Positions 1 to 11,500 of a stretch of DNA of 53,969 nucleotides are shown here, piece by piece. Numbering within the stretch: the stretch's first letter is position 1; every line of letters begins with the position of its first letter. The position numbers and the translations under genes were made by a program. Origin of the DNA: Chlamydomonas sphaeroides (lineage: Eukaryota > Chlorophyta > Chlorophyceae > Chlamydomonadales > Chlamydomonadaceae); assembly GCA_001662425.1 (NCBI GenBank), contig BDDC01000117.1, forward strand, positions 52,863 to 106,831, written 5' to 3'. Under the pieces are notes generated by a model, which saw nothing but the letters and a program-made list of their open reading frames with translations, had not been told where the DNA came from and did no database searches.

Positions 1-256
1 CCCCGACTGGCCCCCGGCTGGCCGTGTCGGTGCCAACTTCGCACCTTCCACGCCCCCGCACCCGCTGCCGCTTCATCCGCAGCCGATGTCGCCGCCGCGC
101 GCTCCACCCAAACCCACACCCAGCATCGCGGCCTTGTACCTGCCTCTTCGCAGCCCCAACCTCACGCGCCACTTGCAGTGCCCTCACAGCCACCACCGCC
201 TCACCCTGCCTGCTGCCCTGCCTCCCGCCCCGCCCCTCACCGCCGCGCCCGCGCAG

Positions 257-1370
257 CCGGCATCGTGACCTCCTACCAAGGCTGCTTCCGCGACGACGCC
301 GCCACACGAGCCATGTTGGTGCGCCTCACCTCGGACCGCTTCAACACCATCGAGCTCTGCGCCAACCTGGCCCGCAACAGCGGCTACGCCTTCTTCGGCC
401 TGCAGGTGGGGCGCCGCGTGCCGTGCGCCCCCCCGCCTCGCCGAAGCAGCTTAGCTCCCGGGCTCGCTGCGCTTCAGGCGGAACTGGCATGGAAGCCACG
501 TGCCGCCTGCACTGGGGCCCTCCCAGCGGGTCGCCGCGGCATCACCTGCCGCCGAGGCGTCGGGCCGCGCGGCCCTGGGTAGCGGCACGTGCGTGTGTGC
601 GTGCGTGCGTGCGCTCGACACGTGCGTGCGCTCGACGCCGTTGCCGTCGTCAGCGGCAGGACGCAAGGAGCGCCTGTGCGCCGCAGTCAAGCCCCCCGCC
701 CCCACCTTGCGCGCCCGCTCCGCTGGCAGGCCTCCCACCTGCGGGGCCTTGCACCTGCACCGCTTTGCTTGACGCGACGGACAGCGAGCAGAGCATGACA
801 GGCCCTCCCTCCCTCCCGCTTCCCCCTGCTCCCCCCCCCGCTCGCTGCCGCCCCCGCCGCCCCGGCAGGCCACCAACTGCTTCGCCGACAACTCGATCGC
901 GCGCGCTCAGAGCTACGGCCAGCGCAGCGACGGCGAGTGCGCCACGCGCTGCCCGGGCAACAGCGCCCAGTTCTGCGGCCTCAGCTCCACCACGGTGCTG
1001 CTGTCCATCCACAGGGTGAGCGAGCGTGCGCCGTCACGGAGCGCACATCAGCGCAGCGATGTACGGGTGTACCGCCGACTACGGCACACGCACGCCGCTG
1101 TCGTCGCCGGGGTCGGGTGCGCCCCAACGCACCCGGGAGTGCCGCCGTGTGTGGGGCCCACCCTTTGCGCGACCGTCCCCGCTGTCACTAAGGCACCGCT
1201 CCCGCTGTGGCACGCGCCGTCGTTCCCCAGATCGTCTAAGGGCCGCGACGGAGGAGCAGTCGGCCGCGCCGCAGCCAGTGCGCCGTTGGGCGGCAAAAAA
1301 GGCAATCAAGCGTGGTGGCGGCGCCGCCGCTGAAGTGTCGTCCTCACAGCCGCTGGCACTGCGGCGCTGA
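257..1370 (+). CDS. WSC-domain protein, 3' end of a gene entering from the left
   Basis: Two exons encode most of one WSC domain, a cysteine-rich carbohydrate-binding module usually found on extracellular or cell-surface proteins. Exon 257-405 follows GCGCAG, contains the opening YQGCFRDD motif and ends with GYAFFGLQ before a GTGGGG donor. Exon 869-1015 follows CGGCAG and carries TNCFADNS, the CATRCPGN motif and FCGLSS. Both exons are 49 codons with matching phase. A possible last exon 1350-1370 after CCTCACAG adds PLALRR and TGA in the correct phase; this end is uncertain, because reading straight through the GTGAGC donor instead gives a stop near 1333. The N-terminal part of the protein lies outside the window or in the GC-rich stretch before 257. 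The domain assignment is firm; the role (wall or glycan binding) is family inference. Confidence 0.72.
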
Positions 1371-2146
1371 TGGCCTTGGCGCCAGAGGAGGCCCTGCACG
1401 GCCGCTGGGCGACAGCCGCGGCCCGAGGCACCAGTGCCCGGCGGCGCGCAATCGGCGGAAAGCTTTTGTTCGCTAACATCAACAGTGTTTCTTTATCAAT
1501 CAGTAGCACCCGCTTTTTGCTTTTTGCTTCTCTTTCCTAGTCGTTCGTTTGATCCTGTCGTGCGCCGTGGACACATGTGTCTTCATACCTTTCCTCGGCC
1601 GGCGCCACCGTGTGGCCGTGCCCCTGGGCGGCGCAGCGCCACGCGGCGAGGGGCAGCTGGCGACTGCCCCCCCTTTCCACACACATTGCTGCATACAATT
1701 CTGTTCATAGATGTTCTCACGCATATGCAGCGGGCCCCGCAGACACTCCGTACATCGTGACGCCCGCGAGCTGCCCTGGTTTCGTGGGGCTTCTTGTTGG
1801 CTGCCGGTCCGCATGGCGTGCGCCCCCCGCGGGACACCGGCCGCGTACTGACAGGGCTGCGGGGCGCTTGTGTGGGTGGCATCGCTTGCAAAGTATGAAT
1901 GCTGAGACGAGACGGCTCGCGCCGCCTTGTGGCGGGCTTGGGTTGGACAGGTACAGAATGGGGAGCAATGTTTGCGAGCCGCCTCGGGCCGCGGGCGCAA
2001 GCGGCAGGTGGTGGGCCGCCCTGCTGCGGTCACGTTGCGCAATGTCTGCATGGGCTGCATGGCTGACTGCCTCGCCTGCATGGACTGGACTTGAGACGGC
2101 ACAACAAAGCTTTCTCTTGCAAGGGCGCAAGCTGCGTGTTTGTGTG

Positions 2147-2172
2147 TTCCAGTGTTAGGTAGAACAGAACCC
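2147..2172 (+). repeat. Dispersed 20 bp repeat, copy A
   Basis: Contains GTGTTAGGTAGAACAGAACC, preceded by TGTGTGTTCCA. The same word occurs at 24583-24602 in the same orientation and at 25502-25521 in the reverse orientation, over 22 kb away. Here it sits in the presumed 3' UTR of the WSC gene. Confidence 0.85.
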
Positions 2173-2758
2173 GTGTGTGTGCGTACGAGACGGCACGTGG
2201 TGGTTGTCGCTGCGTCAGTCGCGGGCTTGGCGGTTGGCGGCCACTGCTGCGGGTGTGTGTGTGTGTTCATAATAATCAACATATGCCCGGCACGCGACTG
2301 CTGCGGGGGTGTGTGTGTGTGACTGGCGGCAGGGCTGCTGGCGCCGAACGCATGTGCTGCCTCCGAGGCCACCCGCCAGCATGTCATACTACATCCCATG
2401 TGTGCTGGGACCGTCGGGCGTGTTGCCAACGACAGCTTGTGTGTGTGTGTCGGCGCGTGTGTCCCGCGCGCTTGCGTCTTTCGTTTGCGGCGTGTCGGGC
2501 AGGGGGCCGGGAGCGGCGGCGCTTCCGCAGCCCCTGGCTCTGCGACTGCTCTTGGGCCCCCACCCCGATGCGCGCCTAGCGTTTTACCTAGCATACAGTC
2601 CTATTATGTTGCGCCGGGAGGAATCCTCCTGTGGTGAACCCCGGCCGCGGCTGGGGGCGTGGCGTGCGTATCTCGTTCCAAAGCAGGGGAGAGCAGGGGG
2701 GGTCTCCCCTGTTCCAAAGTAAAGAAGGGCCACTCTTGCGTGTGTTTAATTTTAGAGT

Positions 2759-2763
2759 TGTAA
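2759..2763 (+). terminator. Candidate TGTAA polyadenylation signal for the WSC gene
   Basis: TGTAA is the usual poly(A) signal of Chlamydomonas and its relatives. This is the first + strand copy seen after the proposed WSC stop codon, giving a 3' UTR of about 1.4 kb, which is long but not unusual for the group. Confidence 0.45.
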
Positions 2764-3463
2764 CAGAGCACCACGCGTCTGGCTCACAGACTTCATGACT
2801 ATCGTGTGCTTGGGTGAACCTGTGTGCCGTGCAATGTCATGTACTTCTGTAGCAGCCCAATAAATGGCCGCTGGCCAGACGGTATTACGGTGCCGGCAAT
2901 TTACCGTCATCACACGTATGGGTGCCCGTACCGGGGCACGCCAACCGCCTCTCATAACGGGAGGAGATGGCCCTTATACGCATCAGTGCTCGCCGAGTCA
3001 GGACACGCACGCCAGACAGCAGCGCCAGCAGGCAAGACATGCCGTGCAAACGAACCGTACGTGGCGCGCTGGGGTGACATGGCAACCTCTACATGTTCCA
3101 CATACCCCTGCCCTATTAAAGCCCGCACCGCCCCGCCCTTCCCTCGAATTTGCGGGTATGCGCCTGTCCACGCGCCGCGGCCAAGACATCAGCAGGAATG
3201 CGCGTCCTCCACGTTCACATCGCAGTCCACGTGGTGCACTCCGCTGGCGGGGAGAGCTCAATCTTGCGCGCAAGTACAGATGCCCGCACTTAGGCACGCT
3301 TTGCTGAGCGTGAGGGCCGGCAGGCAATGGGGGGGACCGGGGCGCGCGGGGGCGGGGTGCGTGTCACGTTCGGATAACGCATGCACATTTAGTGCACCTC
3401 GCGACCTTCTACTCATTTCGAATACTCGTGCGTGTCGTTACTTATTTCCTCGCAACATTAGCC

Positions 3464-4363
3464 ATGGCTCTGCGCGTGTTCGGCAGCAACCTGCTCGGCG
3501 GCCTGGGTCTGCAGGCGCACGCCTTGCAGTCAGCCAGCGTCGCCGCTTCCAGGGCCTATGCGACTGGTACGTTCTCGCATGCCCAGCCGATCAGCTTGGT
3601 TTGCTTGCAAAATGCCGTGGGTGAAGTTGCATGCTTGCGCTCTTCCCGCGCGCAGTCATGCAGGGATACAAGTACGCGGCTTCGCACGAGTGGGCCAAGG
3701 CGGACGGCGACAGCGCCCTTGTCGGCATTTCTGACCACGCCCAGGTGCGAGGTTTGTTGCTGCAGCCTTGTCCCCGACGTCCCGGACGCCTTCCCTGCGC
3801 ACCCCCGAGCGCTCACGGCATGCGCCGACCCTCACAGAGCGAGCTCGGCGACGTCGTGTACGTGGAGCTGCCCGACGTGGGCAAGGTGGTCACGAAGGGC
3901 GAGACCTTCGGCGTCGTCGAGTCGGTCAAGGTGCGTTGCTCCTCTCCTTGCCACGCTGCCGGCTTGCCATATGCGACCTTGGCCCTCGCCGCTGCCTTCC
4001 CACGTCAACACCGCTCGCTGCCCTGCTGCTGTAGGCCGCCAGCGACGTGTACTCGCCCGTCAGCGGCGAGGTGGTGGAGGTGAACCAGGCGCTGGTCGAC
4101 AAGCCCGGCACGGTGAGTTGCACGCAACGGCTAACGCACCGCAACCCATGCGCGCGTTGCTGATGCAGCAGAGCGCGCTGCGAACTTCTAGCGCCTGGCG
4201 GTTGCGTAAGGGTGTGTGTGAGTGTGCGTCTGGGGTCTGCGGCGTGCAGGTCAACACGTCCCCCTACAAGGACGGCTGGATCATCAAGGTGAAGCTCTCT
4301 GACAAGGGCGAGCTCGGGAGCCTGCTGGACTCGGACGCCTACGCCAAGCACTGCGAGCACTAA
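3464..4363 (+). CDS. GCSH: Glycine cleavage system H protein (lipoyl carrier), complete
   Basis: Five exons: 3464-3566, 3656-3744, 3838-3930, 4035-4112 and 4250-4363, all GT-AG and phase-consistent, giving 158 residues, a normal length for a plant-type precursor. H protein shuttles the methylamine intermediate between the P, T and L proteins of the mitochondrial glycine decarboxylase complex, which is central to photorespiration. The first ~32 residues are rich in Ala, Ser, Leu and Arg and look like a mitochondrial transit peptide. The mature part shows KYAASHEWAK, GISDHAQ, LGDVVYVELPDVG and the lipoylation motif ESVKAASDVYSPVSGEV, with the lipoyl lysine at about K95. The C-terminus has SPYKDGWIIKVK, as expected. 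No key residue is missing. The start ATG has a good context (GCCATGG) and leads straight into the transit peptide. Confidence 0.96.
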   Translation: MALRVFGSNLLGGLGLQAHALQSASVAASRAYATGTFSHAQPISLVCLQNAVGEVACLRSSRAQSCRDTSTRLRTSGPRRTATAPLSAFLTTPRCEVCCCSLVPDVPDAFPAHPRALTACADPHRASSATSCTWSCPTWARWSRRARPSASSSRSRCVAPLLATLPACHMRPWPSPLPSHVNTARCPAAVGRQRRVLARQRRGGGGEPGAGRQARHGELHATANAPQPMRALLMQQSALRTSSAWRLRKGVCECASGVCGVQVNTSPYKDGWIIKVKLSDKGELGSLLDSDAYAKHCEH

Positions 4364-5501
4364 GCTCGCCCCGGTGCTGCCGGGCTGCGCCTGTCGCTGC
4401 CGCGTGCGGCTCACACGCGTGCGACGCCAGGGCAGGTGTGGCTGTTGGCCCCCTGGCGTGAGCCCGAACCGCTACAGCCTAGTACGCGTACCCGGGCGGC
4501 CGTTCTGAGCTGTCCGGGGTTAGGTGCAGCCTCGTCAGGCTACTGCTGCTGTGTGGAAGCGCCTGACGCGCTCGTGACGCCCTGGGCGAGCTTGTAGCGT
4601 CGGCGCATGCTGTTGTGTTGAGCATGCTTGAGCAAGGCCCCCGTCATTCGGGGGCGCCGAACGCGCTTGTCCGGGCTCGTCCTCGAGCGCTGCGCGCCCG
4701 ATTATGCCCGTTGCGGGCTCGCGTTTAAGCTGGGACAGGTTTGTGAAGAAGTTGGAGCTTGTTCTGGTCGTGTGCGATCGCGTGGTCGGAGTTGGGGCGA
4801 GGGCGGCACGGGTACACGATTGCCAATTGGCGCCGTGGCCCGCAGCTGACGCTGACAGTTTTTGCAAGCCGCATCACTGTGCCGCTTCTGTGCTTCTGCG
4901 TCGCATGAGCGGTTGCGAGTACGGTGGCCCGGGAAGAGCCCTTGTGAGGGGTGTCCTCTGCCGGGGATACGCAGCTATTCAGCCAGCCCGCAGACATGGC
5001 CCGCCGTGTACCAGTACCCCAGCCTTAGCAGCTTCTGTGCATGCAGGTCTAAGTCACGCGCTCTAGTATTCTCGCAACCCTTTCTGGACTTCGTCTGTTT
5101 TTTCCCAGAGCGACAGAGAACACTGGGATCATGCACTCGTGCATACCAGGGGAGATCTCCCCTGGTGTATATGCTCGCATGCGCACCCAGAAACCTCACG
5201 GTGCACCTCTCACATGATATGCATCTCTTACATTGCTACCGCTGTTGGAATTGTTTCGACATATGCTTCTGTGAGGGATGTCTGCGGGGGTATGGGGGCA
5301 GGGTACGTGCCCACAAACTTCGCGACCTGCCGACCTCGCGCATTTGCACGTACCCTGGCAAGCCATTACTACTCTGTACCTTGCGCCTACTCAAGGCACT
5401 GCGCACCAGCTTTGTCGTGTTGTCACCACGGCAGCTTTGCTTCCTCAACCCGTGATGACGAGCAGCTGTAAGAGACACTGTAGGTAGGCTAGCAAGCCTA
5501 C
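4364..5501. other. 3' flank of the H-protein gene running up to the sulfotransferase start
   Basis: No coding exon was recognised in these 1.1 kb. The only + strand TGTAA is at 5467-5471. If it is used, the H-protein 3' UTR is about 1.1 kb and ends almost at the next start codon (5502), leaving essentially no room for a separate promoter. Confidence 0.5.
5467..5471 (+). terminator. Candidate TGTAA polyadenylation signal for GCSH
   Basis: TGTAA in CAGCTGTAAGAGAC, the sole copy on this strand between the H-protein stop and the next gene. It lies 31 bp before the proposed start codon of the downstream sulfotransferase, so transcript ends would touch or overlap. Confidence 0.45.
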
Positions 5502-8500
5502 ATGGCGACACGTTGCGCGCGCTGCGCGCCATTTCTGCTATTGCTCCTAGCGCTGCACCAGATATGCAGCGCGGAGGGAGCAACTGTACAACTAGCGCTA
5601 CATCGCTTCTTTGGTTCGTCAGCCGACGCTACTGCCGATGCCGATGTGCTTGCCATGCTCGACTTCGCAATCAGCATGCCTCTGCTGAAGCTAAACGGCA
5701 CTATTAAAAAAGCTCCAGAATTTGATGAGCCGGGCGCCGCAGACCTTGTGCGGAAGTTAACGACGCTCTCAGCATCCGGACAGGACGTGTCAGCCGAGTG
5801 GATCGGCGCCGTCAGGGCGTTCTACACCTCTCATGTAGCCAACGTTACCATGGACCGGCCAGACATGTTTGGCAAGCGCCAGGCGTTCCCGGCCCTGCGG
5901 CGCATGGCCATGGCGCAGCTCGTCAAGGCGTGGCTCACCCGACTGCAGCGCCAGCTCGACCCCCAGGCCGAGGAGCAGCTGCAGCTGCTCTTCCGAGAGG
6001 TAAGCGACGTGCACCCAGAGTGTTGCTAGTTGCTGTCTCCTGAACGACGCTCAACGGCGCCGGGCATGTGGCCCGCCACGCTCACGGGCGCGGCCGCGCC
6101 CCAGCCCGCTGCACGAGACGCTGCGTGCAGCACGGCACGCCGCGCAGTAGCAGCAGCAACTACTGTAGCAGCATCAGCCTGAGGGCCACACCCGGCCCCG
6201 GCCCGGCCCGGCCCGCAGTTGTACGAGGCACACCGCGTCACTGCGCTGCGTAAGGGCATCATGGAGTACTTCCACATCAGCAAGGCGGGAGGAACCAGCT
6301 GGTGCCATGCAGCCAGTGAGTTAACCAGGGCCGAAAGTATATGTCGAAAGCTTGCGCAGAAGCGCTCTCCAGTCCCGCACCCCCACTCTCGTCCGCTTTG
6401 CTAGCCGCCCAATCCGCCGGCACACTTATGCGCCGCAGCACTGCTCCCTGCGCAGCACAGCACACGCGGCCGGCCGCGCTCCCGCCTGCCCATCATCCCC
6501 ATGTTGCGGCTCGGCAGGCACGCACTTAGCAGCCGCTTCAGCAAACGGCCCTGCCGCTGCGGCCCTGCACGGGCGGCGCCAGCCCGCTGCCCGCTGCCCG
6601 CTGCAACGCGAGCTGCTGCAACACGCCACGGGTGTTGCGGTGCACCTGCAAAAGCCAGGCTGCTGCCACATTACGTTATCGCCGGCCTGCACCGCCAGCG
6701 CCAGCGCCAGCGCCGGCGCCAGCGCCGGCACCGGCGCCTGCGCCTGCGCCTGCACCGCCAGCGCCTGCGCCGGCGCCTCCTGTGCAGCACCTCCTGTGCG
6801 GATGCTGCGGCCGCCGCTTCGTTAGCGGCAGCCTGCGCCCGCTGCAGCGCGCGCAGGCGTGCAGCCGCCGGCCCAAGGAGCCTAATGGGGGCGCACTGCA
6901 GCGCCCCTCCCGCGGGCTCTGGGCCAGGCGCGCATGCGCTACGCCCGAAGCCTCTACGACCGCCATGTTGACGCTCCGGCGGCCGTGGTGCACGTGGCCG
7001 CGGCGGCCAGCGCCTGGTCCCAGCCCCATCCCGGGGCTACGCACGGGGCGTCGGTCCGCAGCGCCACCCCGCTGACCGGGCTAGTCGGGTGTGCCGCGTC
7101 CGGCTGCGGCTGCGGGCGCAGCGCACGCCAGCCTTGGGCGCCTCGCCTCGCCTCCCGGCCCACACCCAGCGCTTCGTGGGTACCGTGCTGCACCCCCCTC
7201 GTGGGTACCGTGCTGCACACCCCTCGTGGGTACCGTGCTGCACCCCCCTCGTGGGTACCGTGCTGCACCCCCCTCGTGGGTACCGTGCTGCACCCCCCTC
7301 GTGTGTGCGGCATGCGCCACATGCGGCCAGGGCCAGGGGTCCAGGCCTGCGCTCCGCCATGTGCGTTGCGCAGCGCCGGCCGACCGGGCTGGCGGGGCCG
7401 TGCACTCTGGCGGGGTCCTCAACGCCAGGCGCGCAGCGTCTGTCGTTCTGCTGCGCCACCTAGCTGGCCTGAGAGTGCGCAGCTCGAGGGACGCCCTGCC
7501 GCCGGGCTCCCCAGCTGGCGGGCTCCGACGCGCACACCAAACGGCAAACGCGGGGCGCGGCGTCGGCCCGCGCGGGCACAGGCGCGAGCCGAGGCAGTGT
7601 GGGGCCCCGAAAGGGGCTGCGCCGGGCCGGCGGCCGGTACGGCGCGCCGCCAGGCCAGGTGGAAGGGAGCTCCGGCTGCTAGGATGGCGGCGGTGCATGC
7701 GCGGGGGCAGCGGCCGCAACAGCTGCAGCGCCGCGGGCCGGCTACCAGCCCGCGCCCGCCGCTTCCAGCATGTGGTCCGGCCCCACACGGCACCAGCCAC
7801 ACGCGAGCTAGGCCGCTGGTCCAGGCCACGTGCCCAGCATCCGGAGCTGCACGGGGACCCCACCCTGCTGCCGCTCCCCAGCGCACATCCGCTGTCCGCC
7901 GCAGAGCTGCGACCTCACCTGGCGTAGACCGCCCACGTCCCACTCGCGCTTGGTCCTGCACCACGGCTGATGTCCAGCTTCGCACAGGCAGCCCGATGAG
8001 CGCCCGCGCCACATGCCATGCCATGCCATGGGGCACCCCGTATGCGTCCCGCATGCGCTCCACCCCACGTCGGGGTCCGCGCCATGCCCCCACGCTCGCC
8101 TGTTCACAGGCTGGCCGACGGGCGCACCCCATGCCATGCTGTGCCATGCCATGCTGTGCGGCGCCCCCGCCCCCGCCCCACCCCTGCCCTGCCACGCCCA
8201 CGCAGAGAACAACGGCTGCCGGGCGCAGATCTACGACTCGGCCTACATCTGCCAGATCAGCCAGTTTGACGACCGGGTGCGATGGCTCAACAACAGCTTC
8301 CACGCGGAGCGCACCGGCAGGGGCGCCAGGTGCGGCGGGGGCGGGGCGTTGCGGTGCGGCGCACCCCCTCATGCTCATGCTCATGCCCGCGTGCAGCGCG
8401 GCTTCGCTTCCCTGCCCGCGGGTTGCGCGGATGGGTCCGTGCGACCCGCTGGCCCATGGAGCAGCCCCCAAGCATTGCGCTCTAGGGGAGCCGCCGCCGC

Positions 8501-11500
8501 GCACCAGCACTCGACCTCGAGCAACGGCAAAGCCCACGTGTGCGGTCCGTGGTCCCGCCCGCCGCCTGGCGGCCCGGGCCGCAACCCCGCCCGCATCCCC
8601 ACGGCTGCGCACGGCGCGGCGGCCGATCGCCGTGCCATGCTCTACCCCTGCCACTGGCCTACTCTCAGCCATGGGCTCGAGCGCACGTCTCGGAGCACGC
8701 ATGACTGCCGGTGATTCGCTCCGCGTCGCCCTCACCGCACCCGCACCCTTACCCCGTAGGTGGGGCACTTGGGGCCGGGCGGAGCGCGTCACCAACTTCA
8801 CCACCTGCGAGGACCGCCACACCTTTGCCGCGCTCATGGGCTACCAGTACTTTTCCAACGAGTACGCGCTGCACGAGGGCTACGACGACCCCTCCGAAGT
8901 GGGGCTCTGCCACCAGTTCTTCAACGTCATCCTCATACGGTGCGGCCAGGCCCAGCCGGGCCCCCGCCGCGGGCCATAGGGCTGTGGCGTGTGAAGTTTG
9001 GCAGGCGCGTTGTGCCTTGTGGGCTGGCCGCTTCCCGTTGCTTGTAGCGGTGTGACGCTGGCCTACTGTCCATGGCCCCTGCCATGTTGGTCGTGATACG
9101 CCTGGCTGCGCAAAATGTCGGTGACGCAGCCTGCTGCAGCGGGCGCGGCGTCGCCGGGCCGGGCCGTACCAGGCCGGGCCGAGCCTCTATGCACTCCAGG
9201 CCTCACTGGCTGAACAGGGGACTTGGCGAGGACAGGGCAGGGCCGCGGAGCTCTGGTATCCCATCGGAGCATGCATGGCCACGTGTGTTGGTTTCACACG
9301 CCACCCCGGCCCCTCTCCCCCTGTCCCTTTCCCCGCAGCGAGCCGCTGGCGCGCATGCTTAGCCACCTCAAGTTCGTGACGATGCAGATGAAGTGGGACT
9401 ACCGCAACAACACGCTCTTCCACGACACCTACGTGGGCACCACCGCGGCCTTCTGGGAGCAGTTCGGGCCGGTGCTGGTAGACAACTACATGCTGCGGTG
9501 GGCGGCCCGGCTTGGGCGGCGGCTGCGCCGTGCGTGATGACGTACACGGCATGCAGTCACACCCACACGAGCAACTTGCACACTGCCAGACGGAGTGGGC
9601 AGATGGGGTGGCACGCTGTCAGATTGGGTGGGCAGATGGGGTGGGCAGCGCAGCTAGGCGTCTGCAACGAGATGTGGCATCCCGGCGGCGCTGACAGCCA
9701 GTGCGCCGTACCATGCACAGCATCCAAAGCCTCCCGAGTCGCGCCCCTTGTGGGAGCGGGCAGTGGCGCCGTGGCCCTCAGCCAGCGCCCTGCAGTTGCA
9801 GCTGGTGCCACCAACCGGCGCCACCCCTGGGTGCGGCTGCCCTCCCTGCCAGGGGCATGCTGGGCGAGAAGGTCTACCACGCGCCCATCGGCGGCATCGG
9901 GCCGCAGCAGGTCATGCACGGCCGCGCGCTGCTGCAGCAGGTGCGAGGGCAGGGCAGCAGGGCGGCAGGTGCGAGGGCAGGGGCCTGCGGCCTGCTGCAG
10001 CGGGCAGGGAGCTGAGGGCGCGAGGGCAGGGGCGTGTTGCCTGCATGGCCCCGTAGCGTTGCAGCGCCCGGCGCCGGCCGGCTAGAAGGCGCCTCGTCGC
10101 GGCCTGCGTGCGGAGGCGCGCGGGCGTGTAGGGAGGGGGATCAGGGCGCCGGGAGGGCACCTGGCCGTGTCCAAGCTGCCGTGGGTTTGCGCAGAGCGCG
10201 GCGCCGCCCGCCGCATCGCGCCGCGTGATGCACGGGGGCGGCACCACGTCCCGCCGCACGCCTCTCATGTCGTACTGCGCGGTGCACCGCCCGTTGCCGT
10301 ACAGTACGACCTGGTGGTTGACCTGGCGGCGGGCCACGATGTGGTGGATGACGTCATTGAGCTGGGCGTGGGCTGGCCGCACACACTGCGGGAGGTACGG
10401 CAGTACGGCACGTCGTGGCGCAGCACGGCGCGCTGTGGAGGACAGGGTACCCCGAGCAGCCCCCTCCGCATCATGGGGCGCAGAGCCACGATGCGCAACC
10501 AGTCCTTTCGCCACCGTATCGCTCTGCTTGGCTGGCGGGTCCTGTGGGACACCCACTGCATGCGCCCTTCTTTGCCCGCGCCTCCTTGCCCACTGTGCGC
10601 CCACCTCGACGCGCTGCGCACACGACGCCTGCTGGTACTTGTGCGATTGCCCCGGCCCCTGTGCCCCGCCTGCCGCGTACGCCCCCTGCCCCTACCCTCA
10701 GATCCACGATAAGGACGCGTCCAAGGCCGCCAAGCTGCTCAACCTGACGTACGAGGACTACCTGCCCACCGACATGGTCCGGCTCAACGAGAAGCAGGGG
10801 CCCGACACACAGTTCTACCGGTGGGTAATATAGAGTGTGGGTCGGGAGGGCACCTGCGCCTGCGCCTGGGTGGGCTGCGGTGCGCGAGCCGGGGCCGGGG
10901 CCGGGGCCGGGGCCGGGGCTGTCAGCCGCTGCGGTGCGGATGTCGCCAACAGCCCACAGCTGCCGGCCCATCTGCCCTGCTCCCCCTGCTTATCCCCGTG
11001 TCCGCAGCTTCGGCACGGTGCTGATGCGGCTGGACGCGCTGCTGTTCTCCGTGGCCCGGGCGATGTCCATACGGCCGCTGGCGTCCATCAATCTGCAGGT
11101 GGGGAAGCGGACGGGGCTGGGAGCCTGGGCCCCCGACGCGGCTGGGAGCCTGGGGCCCAGACGGGGTTGGCACGCCGCTCCTTGGCCGCATGGCTGGGCT
11201 CGGGAGCCGCAGGCGGCCAACAGCAGGCGCGCTGCTTGCGGTCGTGCCCGGGAACTTGCCCGGCGGCTGTGCATCGGGCCGCATTGCCCCTGCATGGCAG
11301 CTGCCTTGCACAGCAGCAGCCAGCAGTCGGGGAGGCGCCCAGGCTGCGCCCGCGTGCTGTCCTTCAGCCGCCTCGCCCTCGCTCTGCGCTGCGCAGGAGA
11401 TCCGGGGCAACCCCAAGGCCATCCGCTGCGGCCTGCTGCGCCGAGGTCCGCGCCTCGAAAAGTCCACCGACGAGCGCTGGCTGCCCAACCCCTTTTATGA

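Larger units (their letters stand above)
1371..3463. other. TG-rich 3' flank of the WSC gene, then intergenic DNA up to the H-protein start
   Basis: No exon with a recognisable protein family was found here. The part from about 2140 to 2460 is rich in TG runs on the + strand, as is usual for long 3' untranslated regions in chlamydomonadalean algae. A TGTAA lies at 2759-2763. The rest, about 2765-3463, would then be the upstream region of the H-protein gene. Long open frames on the minus strand (for example 1500-2594) are low-complexity and show no motif. Confidence 0.5.

Noticed and set aside
1500..2594. 364-codon minus-strand open frame opposite the WSC 3' flank
   Set aside because: Composition reflects antisense of TG-rich 3' UTR (CA-rich, giving Thr/His runs); no family or splice structure.
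6632..7075. Open frame with long Pro-Ala repeats as a gene or extra exon
   Set aside because: It comes from a GCGCC hexamer tract inside a sulfotransferase intron. Exons 6219-6315 and 8206-8329 join in phase without it and give a continuous family sequence.
7176..7300. CRISPR-like array
   Set aside because: The 25 bp units are directly adjacent with no unique spacers, and the host is a eukaryotic nuclear genome. It is a minisatellite.
7419..8837. 472-codon minus-strand open frame
   Set aside because: A high-GC shadow covering intron and antisense of sulfotransferase exons, with no motif.
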